A DNA stretch of 64,000 nt from Catenulispora sp. GP43 (GTDB lineage: Bacteria; Actinomycetota; Actinomycetes; Streptomycetales; Catenulisporaceae), in NCBI RefSeq assembly GCF_041260665.1, contig NZ_JBGCCT010000028.1, positions 62,001 to 126,000 on the forward strand, in the 5' to 3' direction. A program made the position numbers and the translations under genes. Each line of letters opens with the position of its first letter. Position 1 is the first letter of the stretch. Under the pieces are notes generated by a model. The model searched no databases. It saw only the letters and a program-made list of their open reading frames with translations, and was not told the origin of the DNA. Below, in pieces: positions 36,440 to 44,113 of the stretch.

Positions 36440-36988
36440 ATGCCGGACGTGGTCTCCGTACCGGAAGCCGCGGGGCGCGAGGCGCTGGCCAGGCTGCTGG
36501 GATACGGCCAGCCTGCGGTCGCGCCGGGACCGGTCGCGCTGTCCGCCGCCGGCCGGGTGCTGTTCTACGTCGCCGACGGCGGCGCCGATGACCTGCCGGA
36601 ACTGCTGGAGTGGCTGGACTGGGGCGGGGTCCGGCTGGACCTGACCGCGGTGCGCGGGCCCGACCTCACCGATCCGCCGGTGCGCTGGCTGCACCCCTCC
36701 ACGGTCCCGATGCAGCGCCCCGGCGCCGAGCAGAGCATCACCACCGCCACCCCGGACAGCACTGACGCCACCGACCACGTCGGCGGCGTCGGCAACAGCA
36801 ACAACAACAGCGGCAACGACAACAACGGAGCCGACCCCGGCGGAACCGGCGCCGTAAGGGCGGTCGAGCACGCCCCACGCCGCCCCGCCTACCCGACCCC
36901 GGGCCTGCCCGAAGCCCCGGAGCTGATCGCCCTGCTGGCCACTCTGGCCGCGGCCTGCCACCGGCTCGCGGTGGCCGCCGCGCGCTGA
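36440..36988 (+). CDS. Conserved hypothetical protein with Asn-rich linker
   Basis: The ATG at 36440 (MPDVVSVPEAAGREALARLL) gives 182 residues. A folded N-terminal part (about 1-90, with LFYVADGGADDLPELLEWLDW and VRLDLTAVRGPDLTDPPVRW) is joined to a C-terminal helical segment (about 150-182, APELIALLATLAAACHRLAV-like) by a low-complexity linker rich in Asn, Asp and Gly (GNSNNNSGNDNNG). Such Asn codon clusters are unusual in this high-GC genome. Genes of this type occur between clpC and lsr2 in streptomycetes. No function is known. It diverges from clpC and converges on lsr2. Confidence 0.75.
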   Translation: MPDVVSVPEAAGREALARLLGYGQPAVAPGPVALSAAGRVLFYVADGGADDLPELLEWLDWGGVRLDLTAVRGPDLTDPPVRWLHPSTVPMQRPGAEQSITTATPDSTDATDHVGGVGNSNNNSGNDNNGADPGGTGAVRAVEHAPRRPAYPTPGLPEAPELIALLATLAAACHRLAVAAAR

Positions 36989-37085
36989 ACCCGGCGGCGC
37001 CGCCCGAGCCGCCCGAGGCCGCTCCGGCCGGCCCCACAGCTCCCGTGACGTCGCGCTGGTACGGCTCGGCGACGCCCGGGGGCTA

Positions 37086-37421
37086 TTAGTGGGCGGCGTT
37101 GTAGCGATTCATCAGGTCGGTCGGAATACGCCCCCGGTCGCTGATTTCCACGCCCTGGGAGCGCAGCCATTCACGGATGTGCTTGGTGTCGCGGCGGGCC
37201 GGGCCGGTGCCGTACTTCCGACGGCCGGTGGCCGCGGCGTTGTGCGCGCTCACCTGGGTCGCGGCACCGACGTACTTCTCAAGCGCCTTGCGCAATTCCT
37301 TCTCATGCGCCTCGGACAGGTCGATCTCGTAGGACTTCCCGTCGAGGCCGAACTTCACAGTGCTCGCGCCCTCGGAGCCGTCGAGGTCGTCGTGGAACAC
37401 CTCAATGGTGCGCTTGGCCAT
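37086..37421 (-). CDS. lsr2: Nucleoid-associated protein Lsr2
   Basis: The ATG at 37421 starts a 111-residue protein. The N-terminal dimerisation region (MAKRTIEVFHDDLDGSEGAS, then VKFGLDGKSYEIDLSEAHEK) is typical, and the C-terminal DNA-binding domain ends TKHIREWLRSQGVEISDRGR and IPTDLMNRYNAAH, with the RGR motif that inserts into the minor groove of AT-rich DNA. Lsr2 silences AT-rich and foreign genes in actinobacteria, which fits a strain carrying an integrated element. Its position near clpC and the acetyltransferase is conserved. Confidence 0.96.
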   Translation of the reverse strand: MAKRTIEVFHDDLDGSEGASTVKFGLDGKSYEIDLSEAHEKELRKALEKYVGAATQVSAHNAAATGRRKYGTGPARRDTKHIREWLRSQGVEISDRGRIPTDLMNRYNAAH

Positions 37422-37520
37422 CGGGCGGCCCGCCTTTCTCCAGTTCTGGGATATACCTGCAGTCAGCAAAGCGCATTACGGTGGTGAAATCAAATCCCCG
37501 CCGAGTGCCGCGCTGAGGTC

Positions 37521-38039
37521 CTACAAGATCCGCAGCATGCGCGTATTGCCCAGAGTGTTGGGTTTGACCTGCTCCAAGTCCAGGAACTCCGCGACCCCGC
37601 CGTCCGGCGACTTCGACAGTTCGGCTTCGATCTGCGGCGGCACCGGGACCCCGCTGATCTCGGAGAATCCGTGCGCGGCGAAGAAGTCCACTTCGAACGT
37701 CAGGCAGAACAGCCGGCGAACGCCGATCCGGGCGGCGGTACGGACGAGTTTGTCAAGGATTCGCGCGCCGACTCCCATACCCCGGCATTCCGGGTCCACG
37801 GCCAGCGTGCGCACTTCTGCGAGATCCAGCCAGATCACGTGCAGGGCCCCGCATCCGACCACCCGGCCGTCGCCGTCGTGTTCGGCCACCCAGAACTCCT
37901 GGATGTCCTCGAAAAGCGTGACGTCCGGCTTGTCCAGCAGGATGCCTTTGTAACGCCCGAGCAGTTCACGGATCGCGCCGACATCGTCGGTACGGGCCCG
38001 GCGCACGGTGATATCGGCGGCGGACAGGGAGCTGGTCAT
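37521..38039 (-). CDS. GNAT-family amino-acid N-acetyltransferase (likely N-acetylglutamate synthase)
   Basis: The ATG at 38039 overlaps the stop of the globin-reductase gene (ATGA), so the pair is translationally coupled. The 172-residue protein has the GNAT fold: FWVAEHDGDGRVVGCGALHV, VRTLAVDPECRGMGVGARIL (acetyl-CoA-binding R/Q-x-x-G-x-G/A), LVRTAARIGVRRLFCLTFEV and FFAAHGFSEISGVP. The closest known pattern is that of short, standalone N-acetylglutamate synthases (ArgA-like) found in actinobacteria near lysS. It would start arginine synthesis from glutamate. The assignment is by pattern only. Confidence 0.8.
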   Translation of the reverse strand: MTSSLSAADITVRRARTDDVGAIRELLGRYKGILLDKPDVTLFEDIQEFWVAEHDGDGRVVGCGALHVIWLDLAEVRTLAVDPECRGMGVGARILDKLVRTAARIGVRRLFCLTFEVDFFAAHGFSEISGVPVPPQIEAELSKSPDGGVAEFLDLEQVKPNTLGNTRMLRIL

Positions 38040-39370
38040 CCGAAAAGGTCGCTTCTCACGTCGGCGGGATCGGCCCCGGCGGCCGCCAGGACACCGAGGC
38101 AGGCCTGGACCGTGCCGGTCGACCCGACGGCCACGCCGCCCCACCCGGACAGTGTCCCGCCGTCCGCGAGGCCCTTGAGGTATTCGTCCAGATGCTGAGG
38201 CAATTCCTCGGCGGCCCCCAGGTGCACGACGACCGCGTTGCCGTGCGCGGCGGCCAGCTCGACCAGGCGCTCGGCCAGGTAGGACGCCTGGTCGGCGCCC
38301 TCGTCCGCAGCGGCGGCGGCCACGGCGGCCTTGGCAGCCTTCTGGGCTTTCACCGGTGGCGTCGCGGCAGCCTTCGCAGTCTTGGCGGTCTTCTTCGCCG
38401 CCGCGGCCTTCTTTGCGGGCTTGGCGGCGTTGAGGGAGTTCCCGACCACGATGTGCACCGGACGGTCGTCCCCGGCCGCGGCGGCGTCCTCCAGCAGCGC
38501 GGCGATGGGGGCCAGGCCGGTGCCGTGCCCGACCGCGATCAGCCGGGAGGCGCCGGCCGGGAAGGCCAGGTCGCCGGCCGGGGCCGCGATCCGGATGCGG
38601 TCGCCGACCTCCAGCTCGTCGTGCACGACGTTGCTCAGCCGGCCGTCGGCGGTGCGCTGGACGTGGAACTCCAGGACCGAGTGCTCCGGATCGGCGGCGG
38701 CAGCGGCATCGGTCTGAGGCGCGGCGGCGAAGGAGAAGTCCCGCCAGACCCAGGGCAGCCGGCCGAGCTCGATCGCGGCGTACTGGCCGGCGCGGTAGGG
38801 GTACGGGAACGCGGTGCGGACCCGGAGGCGGACCACGTCCTCGGCCATCCGGTCGACCTCGACGACCTCGGCCTCCCAGTACGCCGGGCCCTGCGCGTCG
38901 GCCTCGGCGGCGATCCCGAGCATCGCCGAGGCGACCATGGTCAGCTCGTCGACCCAGGCGACCGCGGCCTCATAGGTCCAGGCCTCGCCTATGGTGCGCT
39001 CCAGAGCCGTCATCACCGACCCGGCGAACGCGCGGTAATGCGGCTCGCGGACACCGTACTTGCGATACTCCAGCGCGAGCCTGCGCAACAACGGCAGCAG
39101 CGCGCCGGGCCGGTCCAGGTCGGCGATGACCCGGCCGGCCGCCTCCAGAGTCCGCTCGTCGCGGCGCTTCTCGTCCCCGGCCGCGAAGTACTTGCGGTAG
39201 CGGGGATTGGAGGTGAAGAAGTCCTCGTACAAAGAATTGGTAAAAACTTCCGGCCGTGCACTGACGGCGGCGAACCCTTGCCGCACCAACGCCAGAGCTT
39301 GCGCGCGACCGGCCAGCAGATCGTCGTTGAGGGATTCGCCGTCCACAGCCAGAGCTTCCGTCACGCGCAC
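38036..39370 (-). CDS. Flavohemoglobin-like protein: globin plus FAD/NAD reductase with Lys/Ala-rich insertion
   Basis: The GTG at 39370 (or 39364) starts a protein of about 444 residues. Globin region (about 15-150) has FFTSNPRYRKYFAAGDEKRR and LALEYRKYGVREPHYRAFAG; the position of the proximal heme His in related proteins (LALEH-type) is Tyr102 here. An FAD-binding reductase domain follows with RAGQYAAIELG and RDFSFAA, and the NAD-binding part with GHGTGLAPIAALLED. Between about 313 and 358 an Ala/Lys-rich histone-H1-like stretch (AAKPAKKAAAAKKTAKTAKA) interrupts the NAD domain. Loss of His and the insertion suggest a changed or lost NO-dioxygenase role. It is coupled to the acetyltransferase downstream. 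Confidence 0.85.
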   Translation of the reverse strand: MRVTEALAVDGESLNDDLLAGRAQALALVRQGFAAVSARPEVFTNSLYEDFFTSNPRYRKYFAAGDEKRRDERTLEAAGRVIADLDRPGALLPLLRRLALEYRKYGVREPHYRAFAGSVMTALERTIGEAWTYEAAVAWVDELTMVASAMLGIAAEADAQGPAYWEAEVVEVDRMAEDVVRLRVRTAFPYPYRAGQYAAIELGRLPWVWRDFSFAAAPQTDAAAAADPEHSVLEFHVQRTADGRLSNVVHDELEVGDRIRIAAPAGDLAFPAGASRLIAVGHGTGLAPIAALLEDAAAAGDDRPVHIVVGNSLNAAKPAKKAAAAKKTAKTAKAAATPPVKAQKAAKAAVAAAAADEGADQASYLAERLVELAAAHGNAVVVHLGAAEELPQHLDEYLKGLADGGTLSGWGGVAVGSTGTVQACLGVLAAAGADPADVRSDLFG

Positions 39371-39385
39371 GACATTAACAGGACG

Positions 39386-39580
39386 CTAAGCGGCGCCCGA
39401 CTCTGATCCGCGCTTCGGACCCGAACTGAAACGCGGGTCATTCCGCTCGGCTTCCAACTCACGCGCCCGTGCCTCAGCCCGCTTCTGCGGGTTCTGCGAC
39501 ACGACAATGAGCCTGATGACGTAGATGAACGCTACCGCCACCACGAAGGACGGTACATAAAGGCCCAGATTGCCCATCAT
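39386..39580 (-). CDS. Small single-helix membrane protein
   Basis: This 64-residue protein starts at an ATG at 39580 (a second ATG at 39577 is possible), preceded by a purine-rich GGGGGAAG about 10 bases upstream. It has one hydrophobic helix (about 8-27, VPSFVVAVAFIYVIRLIVVS) and a charged C-terminal coil-like half (KRAEARARELEAERNDPRF). Small membrane proteins of this shape are often found before lysS in streptomycetes. The function is unknown. It lies between lysS and the globin-reductase gene, all on the same strand. Confidence 0.75.
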   Translation of the reverse strand: MMGNLGLYVPSFVVAVAFIYVIRLIVVSQNPQKRAEARARELEAERNDPRFSSGPKRGSESGAA

Positions 39581-39634
39581 CGTGTCGCTTCCCCCTCGAA
39601 CTGAACGAGGCGTTTGTCGGTCCCGCCAGAGTAC

Positions 39635-41155
39635 CTACGCGGGCTTAACGAACGGGAACAGGATGGTCTCCCGGATCAGCCGGCCGGTGAGCGCCATCAG
39701 AATCCGGTCGATGCCGGCCCCGATGCCGCCGGCCGGCGGCATCGCGTACTCCAGGGCCCGCAGGAAGTCCTCGTCCAGCTGCATCGCGTCCGGGTCGCCC
39801 CCGGCCGCCAGCAGCGACTGCTCGGTGAACCGCTCGCGCTGGTCCACCGGGTCGATCAGCTCGGAGTAGCCGGTGCCGATCTCCGCGCCCCAGCCGACCA
39901 GGTCCCAGCGCTCGGCCAGCCGCGGGTCGGTGCGGTGGGCCCGGGTCAGCGGCGAGACGTCCTTCGGGAAGTCCCGGTAGAACGTCGGCAGCACGGTCTT
40001 GTCCTCGACCAGGTGCTCGTACATCTCCAGCACCACCTGGCCGCGGGTCCAGCCCGGGGCGTAGGGGATCTGCGCGGCGTCGCACAGCTTCTTCAGGGCG
40101 CCGATCTCGGTGTCGGCCGAGACCTCCTCGCCGAGCGCGGCGGAGATCGCCTCGTTGACGGTGACCGACTTCCAGTCCCCGCTGATGTCGAACTCCTCGA
40201 CCTCGCCGTCGGCATTCAGCCGGCGGGCCACCTGGGACCCGAAGATCGCCTCGGCGCCCTCCTGGATCACCTGCTGCGTCAGCTTCTGCATGACGTCGTA
40301 GTCGCCGTAGACCTCGTAGGCCTCCAGCATGGTGAACTCGGGGCTGTGCGTGGAGTCCGCGCCCTCGTTGCGGAAGTTGCGGTTGATCTCGAAGACCTTC
40401 TCGATGCCGCCGACCAGCAGCCGCTTGAGGTAGAGCTCCGGCGCGATGCGCATATAGAGCTTCATGTCGTAGGCGTTGATGTGGGTCTCGAACGGCCGGG
40501 CGTTCGCACCGCCGTGGATCGGCTGCAGCATCGGCGTCTCGACCTCGGTGTAGCCGCGCTGCGCGAGGCTCGAGCGCAGCGAGCGCACCAGGTCCGAGCG
40601 GGTGAAGAGCATCCGCCGGGCATCGGGGTTCACGATCAGGTCGACGTAGCGCTGGCGCACGCGCGCCTCGGGGTCGGTCAGCCCCTTGTGCTTGTCCGGC
40701 AGCGGCCGCAGGCACTTGGAGGTGATGGCCCAGCTCTCCACCATGATGGACAGCTCGCCGCGCCTGGATGTGATGATCTCACCGGTGACGCCGACCAGGT
40801 CGCCGAGGTCGACGTCGCCCTTCCAGTCCTCCAGCGACTCCGCCCCGAGCCGGTCCAGCGAGAACATCGCCTGGATCTCGAACTCGCCCTCGCGCAGCGT
40901 GGCGAAGCACAGCTTGCCGCCGGTCCGCGACAGCACGACGCGGCCGGCGATCCCGGCCCGCTGCCCGGTGGCGGTGTCCGGCTCCAGGTCGCTGTACTCC
41001 GCGCGCAGCTCCCCGATGGTGGCGGTCCGCGGGTACCCGACCGGGTACGGATCCACGCCGCGCTCGCGCAGTTTGTCCAGCTTCTCCCGGCGGATGCGGA
41101 TCTGCTCGGGAAGGTCGGACTCGGGCTGCGCCGGAGGCGGGGTGGTTTCGGTCAT
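39635..41155 (-). CDS. lysS: Lysyl-tRNA synthetase, class II
   Basis: The ATG at 41155 gives 506 residues, a normal length for LysS. The N-terminal OB-fold anticodon domain (about 65-160) is followed by class II motifs: motif 1 with GYTEVETPMLQPIHGGANAR, motif 2 with FEINRNFRNEGADSTHSPEF and motif 3 with GGIGAGIDRILMALTGR. It charges lysine to tRNA-Lys. It lies upstream of the small membrane protein and globin genes, all leftward. Confidence 0.97.
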   Translation of the reverse strand: MTETTPPPAQPESDLPEQIRIRREKLDKLRERGVDPYPVGYPRTATIGELRAEYSDLEPDTATGQRAGIAGRVVLSRTGGKLCFATLREGEFEIQAMFSLDRLGAESLEDWKGDVDLGDLVGVTGEIITSRRGELSIMVESWAITSKCLRPLPDKHKGLTDPEARVRQRYVDLIVNPDARRMLFTRSDLVRSLRSSLAQRGYTEVETPMLQPIHGGANARPFETHINAYDMKLYMRIAPELYLKRLLVGGIEKVFEINRNFRNEGADSTHSPEFTMLEAYEVYGDYDVMQKLTQQVIQEGAEAIFGSQVARRLNADGEVEEFDISGDWKSVTVNEAISAALGEEVSADTEIGALKKLCDAAQIPYAPGWTRGQVVLEMYEHLVEDKTVLPTFYRDFPKDVSPLTRAHRTDPRLAERWDLVGWGAEIGTGYSELIDPVDQRERFTEQSLLAAGGDPDAMQLDEDFLRALEYAMPPAGGIGAGIDRILMALTGRLIRETILFPFVKPA

Positions 41156-41235
41156 GGGTCAAGGCTACTTGGCCCGCTTCAAGGGGTCGCAACCGAATAC
41201 CACGTGGCGGGCTGAATCGGGGCCCCGAGCCCGGC

Positions 41236-42288
41236 TCAGCCGCGGAAGGCCGGATAGGCCGGCAGGTCCGCGGTACTCCAGTGCGCGGTGAGAAGCAGCA
41301 GGTCCCGGAAGACGCCAGCCATCACCGGCAGCTCCCCCGCACGCTCCAGGGCGGTCGCCGTCACCTCCCACCGGTAGCGCAGCACCTGCCGCGCACTGGC
41401 GATCGGATTGCGGTTCCGGTTCATAGGCCGGTCCTCCTCCAGAACGCCCGGCATCAGCCACTGCGTAATGTTGACCACGTAGGCGACCGACGCCAGCCGC
41501 ACCCCGGGCCGCCAGATCCGGTCATCAGCCAGTTCCGGATACGCCTTCACCACCTCGGCGCGATAGGCACGCTCCGCCTCCATGGAGAAGCTCTTAGGCA
41601 GCCGGAACACGCACCAGCAGCTCCCGAACGGCATCCGGCTGTAGGACGCGTCCAGGAAGACCGAGTGGAACCCCGCGCCCTCGAAGTCGATCGGCCGCAG
41701 CCCCGAGGGCGTCAGCAGATGGTTGTCGGGGCAGATGTCGCCCGGGGAGAAGACCCGGAACCGGTCGTGGTCCAGGGCCGACACCGCGTCGAGGTCGGCG
41801 TCCAGCCCCGGCGGCACCGCGATGCCGAGCGTGCCGAGAAGGTCCGGCACCTTCGCCATGTCCTCGGTGACCCACATGCCGTGCGCCTGCCCCAGCTCGC
41901 TCTCGCGACCGACCGTCTGCACGGCGAGCCGCCCATAGGTGACGGCCCACTCGATGAGCACCTCGCGCGCCCGCGTCTCGTCGCCGCCGAGCAGCAGGTC
42001 GGCGAGGTTCGGGGCGTCCCCCAGATCCTCCATCGCGATCAGCCGGTGCTCCGGGTCGGCCGCCAGCAGCCGGGGTCCCAGATCGGTGAGCCGGAGCCCG
42101 CTGGACTCGGCCGCGTAGCCGGCTTGCTCATTGTGCGCTTTCAGGATCACCGTGCCGCCGTCGGCGGTCCGGACCCGCAGCACCGTGCTCCGGCCGCTCC
42201 CACCGAGATCGACCGGATCAGCCAGCTCTGTGCCGAGGAGAGTCGAGGCCGTTTTGAGGATCTCCGTGTTGTCCACCAGGTCATGCAA
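41236..42288 (-). CDS. Aminoglycoside phosphotransferase-like kinase (APH fold)
   Basis: The frame opens with a TTG at 42288; the next plausible start is a GTG at 42276, neither with a clear ribosome site. The 350-residue protein has the APH/choline-kinase fold: TVLRVRTADGGTVILKAHNE, AMEDLGDAPNLADLLLGG, the catalytic loop FSPGDICPDNHLLTP (HxDxxxxN-like with Asp and Asn) and IDFEGAGFHSVFLDA for the metal-binding aspartate. The usual catalytic HGD appears as SPGD, so activity needs testing. Substrate unknown; it lies next to lysS. Confidence 0.82.
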   Translation of the reverse strand: MHDLVDNTEILKTASTLLGTELADPVDLGGSGRSTVLRVRTADGGTVILKAHNEQAGYAAESSGLRLTDLGPRLLAADPEHRLIAMEDLGDAPNLADLLLGGDETRAREVLIEWAVTYGRLAVQTVGRESELGQAHGMWVTEDMAKVPDLLGTLGIAVPPGLDADLDAVSALDHDRFRVFSPGDICPDNHLLTPSGLRPIDFEGAGFHSVFLDASYSRMPFGSCWCVFRLPKSFSMEAERAYRAEVVKAYPELADDRIWRPGVRLASVAYVVNITQWLMPGVLEEDRPMNRNRNPIASARQVLRYRWEVTATALERAGELPVMAGVFRDLLLLTAHWSTADLPAYPAFRG

Positions 42289-42300
42289 CCACGCACAGGA

Positions 42301-42334
42301 ACGGCGGCCGAGCGATTTTCCGCTCGGCCGCCGT
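42301..42334. terminator. Perfect 14-base-pair hairpin between the APH-like gene and coaX
   Basis: ACGGCGGCCGAGCG and CGCTCGGCCGCCGT form a perfect 14-pair stem with a 6-base loop (42301-42334). It sits about 80 bases past the coaX stop and 13 bases upstream of the APH-like start. It can end the coaX transcript; being so close to the next start, it could also affect translation there. Confidence 0.6.
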
Positions 42335-42338
42335 CGGT

Positions 42339-42380
42339 GTTCTGTGTTCCGTGTTCTGTGTTCTGTGTTCCGTGTTCTGT
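42339..42380. repeat. Six 7-base tandem repeats in a 21-base duplication
   Basis: The array consists of six units of gttctgt or gttccgt in the order A-B-A-A-B-A, which is two exact copies of a 21-base block. It fills the gap between coaX and the hairpin at 42301. Its pattern is that of slippage growth, not of coding sequence. Confidence 0.9.
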
Positions 42381-42411
42381 GGCGTTCCGTTGTGGAGAAC
42401 GCTATAGAGAA

Positions 42412-43200
42412 TCAGCTTCCGCTGTTCCGCTCGTACACCAAGCGCAGCCCGACCAGGGTCAGCCACGGCTCGTGCACGTCCACCACCTCGGACTCGTCCA
42501 GCACCAGCGCGGCGAGTCCGCCGGTGGCGACCACGGTCACGTCGTCCGGGTCCTCGGCCATCTCCTCGGCCATGCGGTGCACCACTCCGTCGACCTGCCC
42601 CGCGAACCCATAGAGGATTCCCGACTGCATGCACTCGACAGTGTTCTTCCCGATGATGCTCCGCGGCTTCGTCAGCTCGATCTTGCGCAGCTGCGCCCCG
42701 CGCATCCCCAGCGCCTCGACCGATATCTCGATGCCGGGGGCTATCGCGCCGCCGAGGAACTCGCCCTTGGCCGACACCGCGTCGAACGACGTCGCCGTCC
42801 CGAAGTCGACCACGATAACCGGGCCGTCGTACAGGTAGTGCGCGGCGAGCGCGTTCATGATGCGGTCCGCGCCGACCTCCTTGGGGTTGTCGACCAGGAT
42901 CGGCACCCCGGTCTTCACCCCCGGCTCCACCAGCACCGTCGGCACGTCTCCGTAGTGCCGCCGGCTCATGTCCCGCATCTCGTGCAGGACCGAGGGCACC
43001 GTGGAGCAGATCGACAGCCCCGACAGGCCGCCGGGCTTGCCGGCCGTCGAGTGCTGGTTCAGCAGGCCCTGCGTCATCACGGAGAGCTCGTCGGAGGTCC
43101 GGCGCGGGTCCGTGGCCACCCGCCAGTGCTCGACGATCTCCTCGCCCTCGAAGAGCCCGTAGACGGTCTGCGTGTTGCCGACGTCAATGGTCAGGAGCAC
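42412..43200 (-). CDS. coaX: Type III pantothenate kinase CoaX
   Basis: The ATG at 43200 starts a 262-residue protein with the acetate-kinase-fold markers of CoaX: MLLTIDVGNTQTVYGLFEGE at the start (phosphate-binding DxGNT), VDNPKEVGADRIMNALAAHY, and VIVVDFGTATSFDAVSAKGE. It phosphorylates pantothenate in the first step of coenzyme A synthesis and needs a monovalent cation. It is the last gene of the DUF2520-panC-panD-nadB-nadC-coaX unit; nadC ends 4 bases upstream. This cluster supplies both pantothenate and CoA precursors together with NAD. Confidence 0.96.
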   Translation of the reverse strand: MLLTIDVGNTQTVYGLFEGEEIVEHWRVATDPRRTSDELSVMTQGLLNQHSTAGKPGGLSGLSICSTVPSVLHEMRDMSRRHYGDVPTVLVEPGVKTGVPILVDNPKEVGADRIMNALAAHYLYDGPVIVVDFGTATSFDAVSAKGEFLGGAIAPGIEISVEALGMRGAQLRKIELTKPRSIIGKNTVECMQSGILYGFAGQVDGVVHRMAEEMAEDPDDVTVVATGGLAALVLDESEVVDVHEPWLTLVGLRLVYERNSGS

Positions 43201-43204
43201 AGGG

Positions 43205-44113
43205 CTACTTCCCTTCTTCGCGGAAGTCGGAACCGATGTCCAGGATCGGCGCCGAGTGCGTGAGCGCGCCCACCGAGAGGTAGTCCACCCCGGTCTCGGC
43301 GACGGCGCGGGCCAGGTCCAGGGTCAGCCCGCCGGACGCCTCCAGCCGGGTGCGGCCGTACAGTTCGTTGCGCCCGGTCACCTGCACCGCCGCGCGCATC
43401 CGCTCCGGCGTGAAGTTGTCCAGCAGGATCAGCTCGGCGCCGGCCGCGAGCACGCCGGGCAGCTGCTCCAGCGAGTCGATCTCGACCTCGATCGGCAGCC
43501 CCGGGTGGGCCTTGCGCACCGCCTCGAACGCCTCGACGACGCCGCCGGCGGCGACCACGTGGTTGTCCTTCACCAGTCCCGCGTCGGACAGCGACATGCG
43601 GTGGTTCTCGCCGCCGCCGCACCGCACCGCGTACTTCTCCAGGGAGCGCAGGCCCGGGGTGGTCTTGCGGGTGTCACGGATCTTCGCGCCGGTGCCCTCT
43701 ACCGCGTCCACCCACAGGCGGGTCTGCGTAGCGATCCCCGACATGTGGCACAGAAGGTTCAACGCTGTGCGTTCCCCGGTGAGGAGGTCCCGCGTAGCGC
43801 CGGTGACCGTGAACAGCACGGTGCCCGGCTCGACCCGGTCGCCGTCCTTCACGGCCTGCCGGATCTTCGCCGTGCCCTGCGAGACCAGGTCGAAGACCGC
43901 CGCGGCGACCGGGACGCCGGCGGCGACGCCGTTCGCGCGCACGGCGAAGTCCGCGGTGTCGGTCGCGTCGGCGGAGACCGTGGCCTCGGTGGTGACGTCC
44001 GGCCCGTCGGCCAGGTCCTCGTCCAGGGCCATCATGATCACCGAGGTCACGTACTCCGGGTCGAGGCCGCCGTCGGTCAGGGCTTTGGCAATGTCCGGGG
44101 ACAACGAGCTCAT
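43205..44113 (-). CDS. nadC: Nicotinate-nucleotide pyrophosphorylase (quinolinate phosphoribosyltransferase)
   Basis: The ATG at 44113 overlaps the nadB stop (TGATG). The 302-residue protein has the NadC pattern: DEDLADGPDVTTEATVSADA, GERTALNLLCHMSGIATQTR, IRDTRKTTPGLRSLEKYAVR (the substrate-binding RKT), GGGENHRMSLSDAGLVKDNH, and VEIDSLEQLPGVLAAGAELI with LEASGGLTLDLARAVAETGV. It converts quinolinate and PRPP to nicotinate mononucleotide. Length and motifs are normal. Confidence 0.97.
   Translation of the reverse strand: MSSLSPDIAKALTDGGLDPEYVTSVIMMALDEDLADGPDVTTEATVSADATDTADFAVRANGVAAGVPVAAAVFDLVSQGTAKIRQAVKDGDRVEPGTVLFTVTGATRDLLTGERTALNLLCHMSGIATQTRLWVDAVEGTGAKIRDTRKTTPGLRSLEKYAVRCGGGENHRMSLSDAGLVKDNHVVAAGGVVEAFEAVRKAHPGLPIEVEIDSLEQLPGVLAAGAELILLDNFTPERMRAAVQVTGRNELYGRTRLEASGGLTLDLARAVAETGVDYLSVGALTHSAPILDIGSDFREEGK

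Noticed and set aside
42339-42380. Possible CRISPR array
   Set aside because: Units are only 7 bases with no spacers; it is a simple tandem repeat.
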